From Acidobacteriaceae bacterium TAA 166 (GTDB lineage: Bacteria; Acidobacteriota; Terriglobia; Terriglobales; Acidobacteriaceae): DNA of 64,000 nt. Both the position numbers and the translations under genes were made by a program. The notes beneath the pieces were generated by a model. That model did no database searches, was not told where the DNA came from, and was given only the letters and a program-made list of their open reading frames with translations. Of the stretch, positions 1 through 9,031 are shown piece by piece (within the stretch, counting starts at the first letter, position 1; every line of letters starts with the position of its first letter). The DNA lies in NCBI GenBank assembly GCA_000421065.1, contig ATWD01000001.1, positions 3,650,001-3,714,000 of the forward strand. Reading direction: 5' to 3'.

Positions 1-1256
1 GCTGTTGCAGGATAGACACGAGCAGCCCATACGCGACTTACCGGACCCCCGATGGCGTGGTGAATGTCCTGGTTATCATCGGTTGCCTCACCGGGTTGGA
101 TTAATAGCGGCAGCTCGGAAAAACGACCCGCAGCCGACCCACCATGATCTCCAAGTGAGTTGAAGGAGGTTGGAGGTGCAGCATAGAGTCCGTGCGGCGC
201 GCCCGTTACGGAATCGACCGAGACTTTGTAGATACTGATAAATTTATGCTGTTTTGGGTCTACGAAGATGATGTGTCGATCCCCTGTTGGGAGAGAAGGG
301 ATCTGGCTTTGCCAATCGGGTGAGATCAAAAAAGACGTAGACGTCCGAGTGGAGGGCTGATCTTGCCACATGGCAGTGACTGTTCTTACAGAAGCGTCTT
401 CCTCTGCGACGGCTTCTCCATATCCAATTCCATCACCCTGCTGATTTGTATTGAGTTGAACGGTCTGGATGAGGTGTCGGGGGAGTCGTATCCGAGGCCA
501 TGCTTTAGGGATCGGTTGATAGAAGGGCGAATCGCTCGAGAAACGCATGCTCAATGGAAGCTTGACGTCATCGCTGGGTACAGCCCAACCTGTGGGAGAA
601 AGCCCGGGCAGCATTTCGGAGAGATCATTGGAATTGTCGGTGCCGAGGTCAAATCCAAAGTTGCGATACATCGCCGCCACATGGATCCGTGTCTGTTCCT
701 CCTCGGAAGAGAGTTCAGCGCCGGAGGTCGATAAGCTTTCGAGTAACTTCGAAAGCGGTTGTTGCAGAGTAGCTAGTAGTGGGTATGGTTTTAAAATTTG
801 ACTTAGGCGTTGGTCGGCCGCCTCAATGACATTCAGTGTGATTGGGCTGAAGGGGTGAATCGTTCTATTTGGATCAAGACTTCTCGCTTCAAGGACGTGT
901 GCCCCTGGAGTTAGGTCGCGTATAGAGAACTCGGGAGCTCCGTGCTTGTTCAAGGGACCGAGAGAATAAGGAGCGTTCTGCGCAATCCAGATGACCTTTC
1001 CGTCGAGGCAATAGATTACTTGTTGGCCTGTGGTCACCCCTATGGCCGAGACTGAGATTGCTCCCGAGACGACGGCAGGATCACTAAGGCCGGCAAGCGT
1101 CAAGGGTCTTTCTGCGGAAGCTGTTTGTTTTTTATCTGCAGCACAAAGATCCGGAGGCAATCCTTGTATAGACATGCGAAAGGCGTCAAGATGATTCGCG
1201 CTCGCCGTAAGTAGAGCTGAAGCCAACCATGACGCCTTTCGCAACTTATACTTCAT
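1..1256 (-). CDS. Secreted protein of unknown function, 3' part beyond window
   Basis: The minus frame from ATG 1256 stays open for 418 codons to the window edge, so the gene is partial at its C-terminus. The start is preceded by AAGGTG four bases upstream, and the first 11 bases overlap the end of the GT4 gene, so it is the last visible gene of the exopolysaccharide operon. The N-terminus (MKYKLRKASWLASALL) looks like a signal peptide. Residues about 50-125 read like an Ig-like carbohydrate-binding fold (VSGAISVSAIGVTTGQQVIYCLDGK is spread over residues about 63-88). Further on are GDRHIIFVDP, SLGDHGGSAAGRFSELPLLI and HAIGGPVSRVWAARVYPAT. I recognise no enzyme family. The position suggests a secreted role linked to the polysaccharide, which is inference. 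Confidence 0.75.
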   Translation of the reverse strand, partial: MKYKLRKASWLASALLTASANHLDAFRMSIQGLPPDLCAADKKQTASAERPLTLAGLSDPAVVSGAISVSAIGVTTGQQVIYCLDGKVIWIAQNAPYSLGPLNKHGAPEFSIRDLTPGAHVLEARSLDPNRTIHPFSPITLNVIEAADQRLSQILKPYPLLATLQQPLSKLLESLSTSGAELSSEEEQTRIHVAAMYRNFGFDLGTDNSNDLSEMLPGLSPTGWAVPSDDVKLPLSMRFSSDSPFYQPIPKAWPRIRLPRHLIQTVQLNTNQQGDGIGYGEAVAEEDASVRTVTAMWQDQPSTRTSTSFLISPDWQSQIPSLPTGDRHIIFVDPKQHKFISIYKVSVDSVTGAPHGLYAAPPTSFNSLGDHGGSAAGRFSELPLLIQPGEATDDNQDIHHAIGGPVSRVWAARVYPAT

Positions 1257-2349
1257 GGAGCACCTTGGAAACAGTCTCTTTCGACACGCTGGCCAACTCT
1301 CTGTAGAGAATGCCGAGTCTTTTTTCTACGATTTCGAGGCTAAAGTTTTCGAGCACTGTTTGCCGTCCCTCATAGGCAATTGATTCAGCAAGGAGGGGGG
1401 CGCGCATCAATCGCAGCAAAGCGTCTGCAATTGAATGAGGATTACCAGGTTCGGCATAGAGCGCGTTCTCACCTTCGCGCACAATGTCAGGAATGCCGCC
1501 CACGCGCGTGCATATCACTGGAAGTCCATGACTCATCGCTTCGAGCATGGACATGGGGACGCCTTCATTATGGCTGGGAAGACAGAAGAGATGAGCTTGG
1601 TCATAGACCATCTCAAGATCTTTGCCGGATCGCCATCCTAGCAGGCGGACTTGACTTTGAATGCCAAGTCTTTCTGACTGTTTACGTGCAGACTCAAGAT
1701 CGCCGTGTCCCGCGAACCAAAACTCAGCCTGCGGAAACTCCAGCAAAACAATGGCTGCGGCATCGATGAGAGCGGTAAAGCCTTTTCGGATCTCGAGCTT
1801 TCCAACATACAGAATGCGTGGCTGATGTGTGTCAGTAAGCGGTGCAGGAGAAAAGGCTTTTACGGGATTGGGCAAGACCTCGACCTTCGCATTTGGTACA
1901 TACCTCTCAATAACCTGGGCCCAGGTGGGAGAAAGTGCGAGGACTCGATCCGCATTTTCGAGTACGAACCTCCACGCCCACTGAGGTGTCCTTACAAAGA
2001 GCGACTCTTCCCCACTAGCATGAATATGGATCACAATTCTGCGACGCAGAGCTAAAGCGAGCGCGATGATCGGGAGTTTACGCAATAAACTAATCTCTCC
2101 GGCCAGATGAAAATGAATGATCTGGACCTGAACGATTTTGAACGGCGCGACGACATAGCCTTTCAGAGCTGCCCATATCTTTCGCAACGTACTTCGATCG
2201 TCGTAGGTTGCGAGCATATTGCACATGGAACGCCAGACATCTGTGCTCTGGTGCAGACGCACGACAGAATCAATTCCACCGCGCCCTTGATGTCCTGGAG
2301 TGACGACTAGAACTCGCGGATTCGACTTCAGAATGGATTGATTTGTCAT
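1246..2349 (-). CDS. GT4-family glycosyltransferase
   Basis: A 367-residue cytoplasmic glycosyltransferase with GT-B fold (Glycos_transf_1 type). The N-terminus has LVVTPGHQGRGGIDSVV, the loop found in GT4 enzymes that bind the acceptor. The nucleotide-sugar half has YVGKLEIRKGF (about 181-191) and the diagnostic E-x7-E pair at Glu262 and Glu270 within SHNEGVPMSMLEAMSHGLPV. It should add a sugar to the growing lipid-linked repeat unit; donor and linkage cannot be read from sequence. It starts 2 bp after the phosphoglycosyltransferase stop and overlaps the next gene by 11 bp, which indicates translational coupling within the operon. Confidence 0.9.
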   Translation of the reverse strand: MTNQSILKSNPRVLVVTPGHQGRGGIDSVVRLHQSTDVWRSMCNMLATYDDRSTLRKIWAALKGYVVAPFKIVQVQIIHFHLAGEISLLRKLPIIALALALRRRIVIHIHASGEESLFVRTPQWAWRFVLENADRVLALSPTWAQVIERYVPNAKVEVLPNPVKAFSPAPLTDTHQPRILYVGKLEIRKGFTALIDAAAIVLLEFPQAEFWFAGHGDLESARKQSERLGIQSQVRLLGWRSGKDLEMVYDQAHLFCLPSHNEGVPMSMLEAMSHGLPVICTRVGGIPDIVREGENALYAEPGNPHSIADALLRLMRAPLLAESIAYEGRQTVLENFSLEIVEKRLGILYRELASVSKETVSKVLHEV

Positions 2350-2351
2350 GT

Positions 2352-4199
2352 TCAGGCCACCTCAAGAGCCACAGTGGAGACGATGTGCAACCGTACATTT
2401 TCTGCCACGCAATCTCTTCGGATCGCATCGGTTGCAAGGTTCTGGTGCATCATTTCGCTGATGAAGACATGCCGTACAGAGTACTTTCTCAGGACACTCT
2501 TCAAATCCCGCTGTCTGCCCAATACCTTGAGCCCACAGATTGAGATCCCATGGACCTCAGGACGTTCATCGATAAATCCGATCGGATGGTACTCAGGATA
2601 ACGAAGGCGAAGCTCAGAGAGCACGCTGACTCCGGCCATATCTGCACTGCAGATCAACACCGGCTTTTTGTCAGTCCGTCTGAGAAAACGTCGGCTTGTC
2701 TGAGTAATTTGGCCGAGAAAGATGCGAAGACCACAGAGGGTTAGGATGGAAAGGCATGCCTCCATAACATAGATCGCAAGGGAGGTCGTTCGGGGAAGAT
2801 AAATTCCTCGCATGCCGAGAAAGATGCTGGCACAGAGAGCTCCGAAGGTAGAGCCTAACAGGCTTATACCGGCGAGTGCTGGAAGCTCCTCGACTGAGGC
2901 AAACCTCCAATATCTTCTATGAAGCCGGAAGCAGATTAACAACAGGCTTTGACATACACTCCATAAAACGACCACCTCTACAAATGCTGAGTGAATGGTG
3001 GAGGAGACGGGCCCATACATATGCTGTAGCAGAGCCGCGTAGGCAGAGGTAAGGCTAAAAATAAAGATTAATACCAACTGCATCGATGGGAAAACCTGAT
3101 GCATAAATGCTTCGGATCCGTTGAGACTTTTAATTGGAAAGATTGCTTCGCCGGATCGGTTCTCGACGAAAAGGATAAATGCGGAGTTGGGATTGCCTAC
3201 ACCTAGCATTCGGCAGGCCAGGAGAATTGGAGCAAATGCGATGACCGCGTATATCAGGCCATGAGCCTGATCGATCTCTGCGGCAATTGCAAGGGGAGCA
3301 AGCCAGATCAGATTCAATAGACCAATGAAGCCGGAGACGCGGCTATGACTAAAGTGTCTTGCGAGGATCTGAAAGGCATGTGTTCGATGTGGCTCATACC
3401 ATCGCTGGCCTGTAAGCATGCGCGTGAGAAGTGTGGTTGTGGCATCACAGATGAAGACAGCCAGCAGAATCAACGGGCAAAAGAGAGAAAGATGGTGATG
3501 CGCTGCGGCGATGAGAGAGACGACACCGAGTGTAAAGCCAATAAAGCAGCTTCCCACGTCACCCATGAAGATCTTTGCCGGCGACCAGTTGAAAATCAGA
3601 AATGGCGCAACGGTTGCGTCCAATAAAGCGAAGAGAAGCGCTGTAATTGTCAACCCACGTTCGATGATGATGATTCCTGCGCAGATCGTGGTCACCGTAA
3701 CAACCTCGATGGCGACGATCCCATCAATACCGTCCATGAAATTTGTTAGGTTCAAAATCCAGGTAATACCTAGAACTTCAAAGCACACCAGAATGGCGAT
3801 TATAGGAATCGACGCCGACGCTTGACCAGGAAGATGAAAGTTTGCCAAGCAAGCGACCACCAATGCAGACGCGAATAGCTGCACACCAAGCCGTTTACGG
3901 ATAGAGAGGTCGGAACGATCGTCCCAATATCCGATGCCGGCTACGAAGGCGGCGGTTAGCACCGCAATCAACTCTCGTGGCTGGAGAGCATGCTGCAGGC
4001 CGAGAAGCGCAGCAAAAATAAGAAAAGTTGCAGCAAAGGCAATACCAGCTCCTCGTGGCGTGGGGCGCGTATGTGAGCTGCGATGATTCGGTATATCAAA
4101 AATCTGTCTTCTGACGGCATAGCGAAGATAACTGCGGATCGCAAAGTAGGAGATCGTGCTGGACAAGGCAAGATCGGCAATATAAACCATGAGTTTCAT
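2352..4199 (-). CDS. WecA/TagO-type phosphoglycosyltransferase fused to a CapD-N-like domain
   Basis: A 615-residue polytopic membrane protein. The start at 4199 makes an ATGA overlap with the upstream wecG-like gene and has an AGGGAG ribosome site; a longer frame from 4382 exists but would overlap that gene by 187 bp. The first ~330 residues carry WecA/MraY-superfamily motifs: DIPNHRSSH (35-43), the DD pair (93-94), N-x2-N-x2-DGIDG (150-160) and MGDVGS. This family transfers sugar-1-phosphate from a UDP-sugar to undecaprenyl phosphate and starts repeat-unit synthesis. After further membrane segments, the last ~120 residues (from about KPVLICSADMAGVSVLSEL) match the Rossmann-like region found at the N-terminus of CapD/WbpM and WbaP/WcaJ proteins. 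That combination is uncommon for the polytopic class. Confidence 0.85.
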   Translation of the reverse strand: MKLMVYIADLALSSTISYFAIRSYLRYAVRRQIFDIPNHRSSHTRPTPRGAGIAFAATFLIFAALLGLQHALQPRELIAVLTAAFVAGIGYWDDRSDLSIRKRLGVQLFASALVVACLANFHLPGQASASIPIIAILVCFEVLGITWILNLTNFMDGIDGIVAIEVVTVTTICAGIIIIERGLTITALLFALLDATVAPFLIFNWSPAKIFMGDVGSCFIGFTLGVVSLIAAAHHHLSLFCPLILLAVFICDATTTLLTRMLTGQRWYEPHRTHAFQILARHFSHSRVSGFIGLLNLIWLAPLAIAAEIDQAHGLIYAVIAFAPILLACRMLGVGNPNSAFILFVENRSGEAIFPIKSLNGSEAFMHQVFPSMQLVLIFIFSLTSAYAALLQHMYGPVSSTIHSAFVEVVVLWSVCQSLLLICFRLHRRYWRFASVEELPALAGISLLGSTFGALCASIFLGMRGIYLPRTTSLAIYVMEACLSILTLCGLRIFLGQITQTSRRFLRRTDKKPVLICSADMAGVSVLSELRLRYPEYHPIGFIDERPEVHGISICGLKVLGRQRDLKSVLRKYSVRHVFISEMMHQNLATDAIRRDCVAENVRLHIVSTVALEVA

Positions 4200-5008
4200 A
4201 AATTTCTCCCTACAAGCGAGCTTTCCGAGCGAGAGATGCCGATGAGGCGCCAGCACATCTCCGTCACGAACTGCAATCCGAACATTACAGCGAAGATCGG
4301 GGAGTATAGATTGCGACGAAATAGACGACGAGGTTCCTGGCACAGGCGAATAAGCCACGCGAGACCAGACCGTTGCGCCCAATGTGGAGGTAATTTCTTC
4401 TCTCCAGAGAGGAATTCAAACACGGCACCCACTCCCAAACACACGCAGGGAAGTGAGGCATAGCTCTTATGCATCCAAAGTTCCTGTTTGACAGACCCGA
4501 GCCCGACAAACAGCATGCTTACTCCGGAGATTCGAATTGCGTTGATAACCTCCCGATGTTCCGGCTCTGTCAACTCGCAGAATGGAGGAGAGTAGACGAA
4601 CGAGACCTTCAGTCGCGGGTATCTTTGTGCCAACGCCCGCTGAAGGCGATTCAGTGTCTCTGGGCGACCACCGTAAAATCCAACAGGTATACCGCGGAGT
4701 TCAGCCTCTTGCAGCAACAGTGGAGTGTGATTTGGCCCGGTCACGCAGCGTGCATCCTTGTAGCCCAGAATCTGAAGGCCCCAGGCAAGTGGCTTCCCGT
4801 CGGGATTGACGATTGCGGCGTCGCGATATGCCTGACATATGTCTGGCCTGCGATTGGCTTCAATGAGCATGTGCGCCGTCGCATAGCACACGTATGCTGG
4901 TTGTTCCTGTTCGACCAACGAGAAGATGCGTTCGCTGGATGACTCACTCGAAGTCACATCGAGCGGGATATCGAGAATAAGTCCGACACGTCGCGAAGAG
5001 AGCAGCAC
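4196..5008 (-). CDS. WecG/TagA/CpsF-family glycosyltransferase
   Basis: A 270-residue GT26-type enzyme expected to add the second sugar to the undecaprenyl-linked primer. The family core is clear: GLILDIPLDV near the start, YVCYATAHMLIEANRRPDICQAYRDAAIVNPDGKPLAWG with the conserved Asp70-Gly71, and FVGLGSVKQELWMH with GVGAVFEFLSGEKKLPPHWAQRSGLAWLIRL. The C-terminal RLCQEPRRLFRRNL segment is the basic helix that holds these proteins at the membrane. An upstream ATG (5098) would overlap the ligase gene by 77 bp. GTG at 5008 has an AAAGGAG site eight bases upstream and gives a normal N-terminus, so I chose it. The gene ends in an ATGA overlap with the phosphoglycosyltransferase gene. Confidence 0.88.
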   Translation of the reverse strand: MLLSSRRVGLILDIPLDVTSSESSSERIFSLVEQEQPAYVCYATAHMLIEANRRPDICQAYRDAAIVNPDGKPLAWGLQILGYKDARCVTGPNHTPLLLQEAELRGIPVGFYGGRPETLNRLQRALAQRYPRLKVSFVYSPPFCELTEPEHREVINAIRISGVSMLFVGLGSVKQELWMHKSYASLPCVCLGVGAVFEFLSGEKKLPPHWAQRSGLAWLIRLCQEPRRLFRRNLYSPIFAVMFGLQFVTEMCWRLIGISRSESSLVGRNL

Positions 5009-5021
5009 AGCAGTGGCTCCT

Positions 5022-6323
5022 TTAATTTTGTGACAAAGGTTGATAATGGCTAATACTTGTAACGGAAGTAGGCTTGATGGCTTTTCCCCGCTGAGCAATA
5101 TTGGAAAAGCAGGCTAACCCGACGGTGTAGTAAGTCATCGAGTCGGTGCCCCATATCTGACCGGTCAGCTGACTGTGACAGAGATAGGCAATAAAGATTG
5201 CAATGGCGGCGCCACCAGTTGCGCTTCGAGGCTCAGATCTTAATGCCATCCACGAAAAGGAGAGAACAAAGGAGGCGAAAAGGAGCACTCCAGGGATTCC
5301 ACCGATCAGCAACAGATCTAAGAAATCATTGTGCGTATGCTTGATGTCTTCGCCGTAGTCGCGGAGGAGCATCTCCGACATGGCTTTGTATCCAATTCCA
5401 AGTGATTGTTGAACATCATCCTCATTTTCAAAGGTGTTGAGGGCAATCTTCCAGAAGGTCGCTCTACCGGAACCGGCTTTATCGGAGTTCCCTACATCAC
5501 CCCAACGTGCAAGCATGGAATTCACGTTCACGACGAATGGGACAATGATGCAACCCACAAGAAGGAGAGCAAACCAGCGGTTGAGCCATCGTCCTTCTGT
5601 GGCGCGACTCACTAGCAATCTCCAGAGCACAAGCCACGTCGTCGCCGCAACGAGAGCAGCCTGACCGGCACGAGCATATGTCAATACGCAGGCAACAGCG
5701 CATACCCCTGCCGAGAAAGCGAACATCCATGGATGCGATCTATTCCCGAGATACAGCAGGATGATGCTTCCCACAACTAGAATTCCAGTAATCATCTTCG
5801 CTGTATCAAACCATCCGGCCGAAGAGAGAACCGAGTCCATTGTGTAGTAATTTCCTACCCCGGCAAACAGCCCGATAACTACGGAGATCGCCGTGAGAAA
5901 GGCTCCGAGCGCAAGGCCGCGCAAAATAAATATGGATTCCTCGGCGGTCTCGCACCTTACAGAGATAGTGGTCCAGAGAGCAGTCCAGTAAAACATCTGG
6001 CCGTAGGCTCCAATGCTTTCCGATGCCAAGACGCTTTTTACGATAAGTTCTTTGCTAGCAGCTACAGCGAGTACAGACAACGCGAGTAGGGCCGGAAGTG
6101 GAATGAAAGAAGCACGCAAAGGAGAACGACGTAATGTTTTTATAATGGTGTAAAGGAAGAAAGCAAGAAGACCTAGGCGAATGGCCTGAAGGATGCCTAG
6201 AGGACCAATGTGCAGTTGCAAAGCATTGTTCAACTGATCGAAAATGCAGTCGATCGAAGGTATAGCCGCCAAAACTACAAGCGTCTTACGGCTTCGAGCG
6301 CTCATGGGACTTGCCGGCTTCAT
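5022..6323 (-). CDS. O-antigen ligase / Wzy-type polymerase
   Basis: A 433-residue integral membrane protein with about 10-12 hydrophobic segments. The large periplasmic loop contains SLGIGYKAMSEMLLRDYGEDIKHTHNDFLDLLLIGGIPGVLLF, which matches the Wzy_C domain hallmark (the H-x-H-N-x-F/L-x(2-3)-L-x(4)-G-x-x-G region). Members either polymerise lipid-linked repeats (Wzy) or ligate polymer to lipid A or protein (WaaL, PglL); the sequence alone does not separate these. In an operon with flippase, Wzz-like and export proteins, a polymerase role is the simplest reading. The ATG forms a 4-bp ATGA overlap with the flippase stop. Confidence 0.85.
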   Translation of the reverse strand: MKPASPMSARSRKTLVVLAAIPSIDCIFDQLNNALQLHIGPLGILQAIRLGLLAFFLYTIIKTLRRSPLRASFIPLPALLALSVLAVAASKELIVKSVLASESIGAYGQMFYWTALWTTISVRCETAEESIFILRGLALGAFLTAISVVIGLFAGVGNYYTMDSVLSSAGWFDTAKMITGILVVGSIILLYLGNRSHPWMFAFSAGVCAVACVLTYARAGQAALVAATTWLVLWRLLVSRATEGRWLNRWFALLLVGCIIVPFVVNVNSMLARWGDVGNSDKAGSGRATFWKIALNTFENEDDVQQSLGIGYKAMSEMLLRDYGEDIKHTHNDFLDLLLIGGIPGVLLFASFVLSFSWMALRSEPRSATGGAAIAIFIAYLCHSQLTGQIWGTDSMTYYTVGLACFSNIAQRGKAIKPTSVTSISHYQPLSQN

Positions 6324-7774
6324 AGCGTACCCTCGTCGGTAGAGAGACTGCTAAAAGCGAGACGAATAGCTGGGATAACATAGATGGTGCCGAACGCAAT
6401 CGTTGTTGACCAGATCACTCCAGTGAGCGATCCATGCGCGGCGAAGACGAACTTCAAAATCAAGCTTACGATTGAGGCGCTTCCGAACAAGACGAGGTGC
6501 TTCGACATAGTGCCGGGTTGATTCAAAATTGCATTCATCGCCGCGATAAATCCCACTACGACAACCCATACGGCAAAGCCTATGCGGAGCGCATCGAGGG
6601 GACCAAGATCGACCCCTGACCAATGCTTCATGACGAAGCGGCTGGCAAGCAATAGAATTGTTCCGCAAACTACTCCTGTCGCGATACTGAAGATAATGGC
6701 ACGGCGCGCCGTGCGTCTGGCCCAGGTATAGTCTCTGCGAACCACGGCCTCTGCGATCGCAGGCCACAGAGGCATCATGAAGTACTGCGCAACCAGTCCG
6801 ATAGAAAAAATTCTTTGCAGCACACCATAGTGCGCTACCTGAGCCGCACCCATCTCGCGCGAGATAACGATATTGTCCGTGACGTAATAGATTAGACCGA
6901 AACACTGCTGCAGAAAAAAAAGCCCGCCTACAGAAGCCAGTTGAAGGGCTGCCTTTGACTGAAACATAGAAATACGCGGTCGAAGCCATGGTCGCACATA
7001 GAAAAACTGCATGACACCATTGATCGCCGTCGCAAGTAGGGGGACTCCCGCGACTGCACAGACCAGCATGGGTAGGTCACCCTTTAGGTGAACAATCAGG
7101 AAGATGACGAAGAGCGCAAGCAAATTTCCTGCTGCATTCCAGAGATCACCGATATATCCCTCCTGATAGCCGAGCTGGATACGCAGCACGATTCCCAAAG
7201 GCATGTTTAACGCAGTGCATAAAAGTAGAACTGCCGATGCGGGACCCGACTCCCGGCTGGCTAGGGCTGTCTTCGTTCCATAAAGATGAGACCAAGGAAT
7301 CATCGGATAAAAGACAGAAAATACAAGAACGAGACATATCGCAATTAGACTGAGAAGATAGAAACCACAGGAGACACTACGCTGCGCTGCCTCGCGATTG
7401 TCGTTGCCATTTGCTTTGGCAATGCTAGCGGTTACACCGTTACCCACTCCAAAGTCTGCAAAGCTGAGGAATAAAACGACAGAGGTAATTGTCATCCATA
7501 ACCCGTACCGCTCAGTACCCAGATAGCGATAAGTCAATGGGACGGTGATGAGTGTTGTGGCAAGCACAATAAGTTTTGCAAGGAGGGAAGTTGCTCCATT
7601 GATCGCTGCACGGCGATAGCGATTGCGTGAACGGCTGTTCGCTTCGGACCCGTTAATCGAGGCTTCAGAGATATCAGAGGCAAAGACCGAGCGTATGCGG
7701 CTCCAAACTTGGCCGACCATCGAGTTCGCCGAAATATCTTCGGTCTTAGTGGACGATTGGATTGTAGACGGCAC
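6320..7774 (-). CDS. Wzx-type polysaccharide flippase
   Basis: A 484-residue MATE/MOP-superfamily membrane protein. About 50 soluble residues precede hydrophobic segment one (GATSLLAKLIVLATTLITVPLTYRYLGTERYGLW), where the LTYRYLGTERYGLW stretch is typical of Wzx and related O-unit flippases. Twelve to fourteen membrane segments follow. It should move undecaprenyl-linked repeat units across the inner membrane. The frame begins at a GTG (7774) inside the end of the export-protein gene, a 29-bp overlap with only a weak GGGG element upstream. A later start at Met19 (7720) is possible. It is followed directly by the ligase/polymerase gene. Confidence 0.85.
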   Translation of the reverse strand: MPSTIQSSTKTEDISANSMVGQVWSRIRSVFASDISEASINGSEANSRSRNRYRRAAINGATSLLAKLIVLATTLITVPLTYRYLGTERYGLWMTITSVVLFLSFADFGVGNGVTASIAKANGNDNREAAQRSVSCGFYLLSLIAICLVLVFSVFYPMIPWSHLYGTKTALASRESGPASAVLLLCTALNMPLGIVLRIQLGYQEGYIGDLWNAAGNLLALFVIFLIVHLKGDLPMLVCAVAGVPLLATAINGVMQFFYVRPWLRPRISMFQSKAALQLASVGGLFFLQQCFGLIYYVTDNIVISREMGAAQVAHYGVLQRIFSIGLVAQYFMMPLWPAIAEAVVRRDYTWARRTARRAIIFSIATGVVCGTILLLASRFVMKHWSGVDLGPLDALRIGFAVWVVVVGFIAAMNAILNQPGTMSKHLVLFGSASIVSLILKFVFAAHGSLTGVIWSTTIAFGTIYVIPAIRLAFSSLSTDEGTL

Positions 7775-8393
7775 CGAATTGCCCCAAATGTGTAATTCGT
7801 TCGATCTTGCTCAAACGGTCCTGAGTCACATAGATGACATCATTCGCGCGGACCAAGACGGCTTCTTCGATCTTTTTATCGTCGATCAACTTCTTCAGAT
7901 CGAGCACGGTTGTCTTCGTATCGTCCCCATTGCCTGTCCGATGCATCAAAAGAACTTTGCTTTTTGCTCCGGAGTTCCTGAATCCGCCAGCCAGAGCAAT
8001 TGCGTCGAGTATGGAGATATCACTGCGAAAATCAACTTTTCCTGGAGTATTGACCTCACCTTCGACATACACATGAGGTTTCTCGTACTCCTTCAGAATG
8101 ACGGTCACTTGCGGGTCGACCAGAGTCTTATCAGATAGCTCAACAACCCTCTTTTGAAAGTCGCTGACCGTCATGCCACTCGTAGTTATGGAACCAAAGT
8201 TTAGAAGAGTTGCTTGATTGTCTGGTCGAATGGTGACGACTTGATCAAACTCCGGTGTATAGCGGTAGCGGATATCCAGAACATCTCCGCGCTGTAGCAC
8301 ATACTCAGGGTTCTTTTCTGCAAAACTCTGCGCCTGAACGCCTAAGCACGTAAGTGCAAGAGCAATGAGAGTTGCCTTTTCGATATATCTCAT
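7746..8393 (-). CDS. Wza-like polysaccharide export protein
   Basis: A 215-residue periplasmic or outer-membrane protein. A signal peptide ends near VQA-QS, so this is a signal peptidase I substrate rather than a lipoprotein. Residues 25-105 are the Poly_export domain (YVLQRGDVLDIRYRYTPEF, VTIRPDN, GMTVSDFQKRVVEL, LVDPQVTVILKEY). Residues 107-190 are one SLBB beta-grasp domain (PHVYVEGEVNTPGKV, ISILDAIALAGGF, VRANDVIYV). It is shorter than E. coli Wza (about 380 residues), with one SLBB domain and no obvious C-terminal amphipathic pore helix, so an additional outer-membrane partner may be needed. It lies between the CpsD-like and flippase genes. Confidence 0.9.
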   Translation of the reverse strand: MRYIEKATLIALALTCLGVQAQSFAEKNPEYVLQRGDVLDIRYRYTPEFDQVVTIRPDNQATLLNFGSITTSGMTVSDFQKRVVELSDKTLVDPQVTVILKEYEKPHVYVEGEVNTPGKVDFRSDISILDAIALAGGFRNSGAKSKVLLMHRTGNGDDTKTTVLDLKKLIDDKKIEEAVLVRANDVIYVTQDRLSKIERITHLGQFGAVYNPIVH

Positions 8394-8416
8394 GTCTACG
8401 CCTGCCTATTATTTAT

Positions 8417-9031
8417 TTAGTGCGCGTTGAAGACAGATCCGATGACTCGACCGCCAAAGGATGTAAGTGTCGATTGAGCCTTTTGGAGGTCAACCTTGCT
8501 GGTCTGTCCATTACGGACGACCAGCAAGGTTCCATAAACTTGTGTTGCCAGGAGATTTGCATCATTACCAACCGACAATGCTGGAGCATCGACGAGTAAA
8601 TAGGGAAATTCCCGCTCCAGCCCTCTCAATAAAGTTTCGATGGAGCCAGGTATTTCATCTTTGAAGGCTCTATTTGCCTTGGAAGTCTCTCCCGCTCCTA
8701 AAACCCAGAGCTGTGAAGATCCCATCCTTCTGCAGAGCCCGGCTACACGCTCGACAGAGATAAAGCGAACGGATAGCAGTGCTCTAGCATCTACGAGCAG
8801 AACCTTGAGCCCCTGAAGTGCAAGCTCAGCAGCCATACTGCTGCAGATGAAGGAGACACCAGCTTCACGGACTGGAGATGTCAGCATGACTCCAGCCTTC
8901 GAATCGTCCTCAGATCGCTCGAAGACTTCCGCGATTAAGCGGGACAGGCAGCTGCGAATTTTCGCCCTCGGAAGATGCAACGTGGGAAGCAAATCCGGAG
9001 AGTATTCTTCAGCAATAGCCGTGACTTTCAT
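8417..9031 (-). CDS. CpsD/BY-kinase-like protein with degenerate P-loop
   Basis: A 204-residue homologue of the cytoplasmic ATPase half of bacterial tyrosine kinases (CpsD, CapB, Wzc C-terminus). Fold landmarks are present: GVMLTSP at the first strand, LALQGLKVLLVDAR at the Walker A' position and FPYLLVDAPAL at Walker B. The Walker A loop, normally GEGKS/T, reads REAGVSF here, with no lysine and no following Ser/Thr in register. The Walker A' Asp-x-Asp is DAR, and there is no C-terminal tyrosine cluster. It is therefore probably not an active kinase and may act as a structural or regulatory partner of the Wzz-like protein, to which it is coupled by an ATGA overlap. Confidence 0.8.
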   Translation of the reverse strand: MKVTAIAEEYSPDLLPTLHLPRAKIRSCLSRLIAEVFERSEDDSKAGVMLTSPVREAGVSFICSSMAAELALQGLKVLLVDARALLSVRFISVERVAGLCRRMGSSQLWVLGAGETSKANRAFKDEIPGSIETLLRGLEREFPYLLVDAPALSVGNDANLLATQVYGTLLVVRNGQTSKVDLQKAQSTLTSFGGRVIGSVFNAH

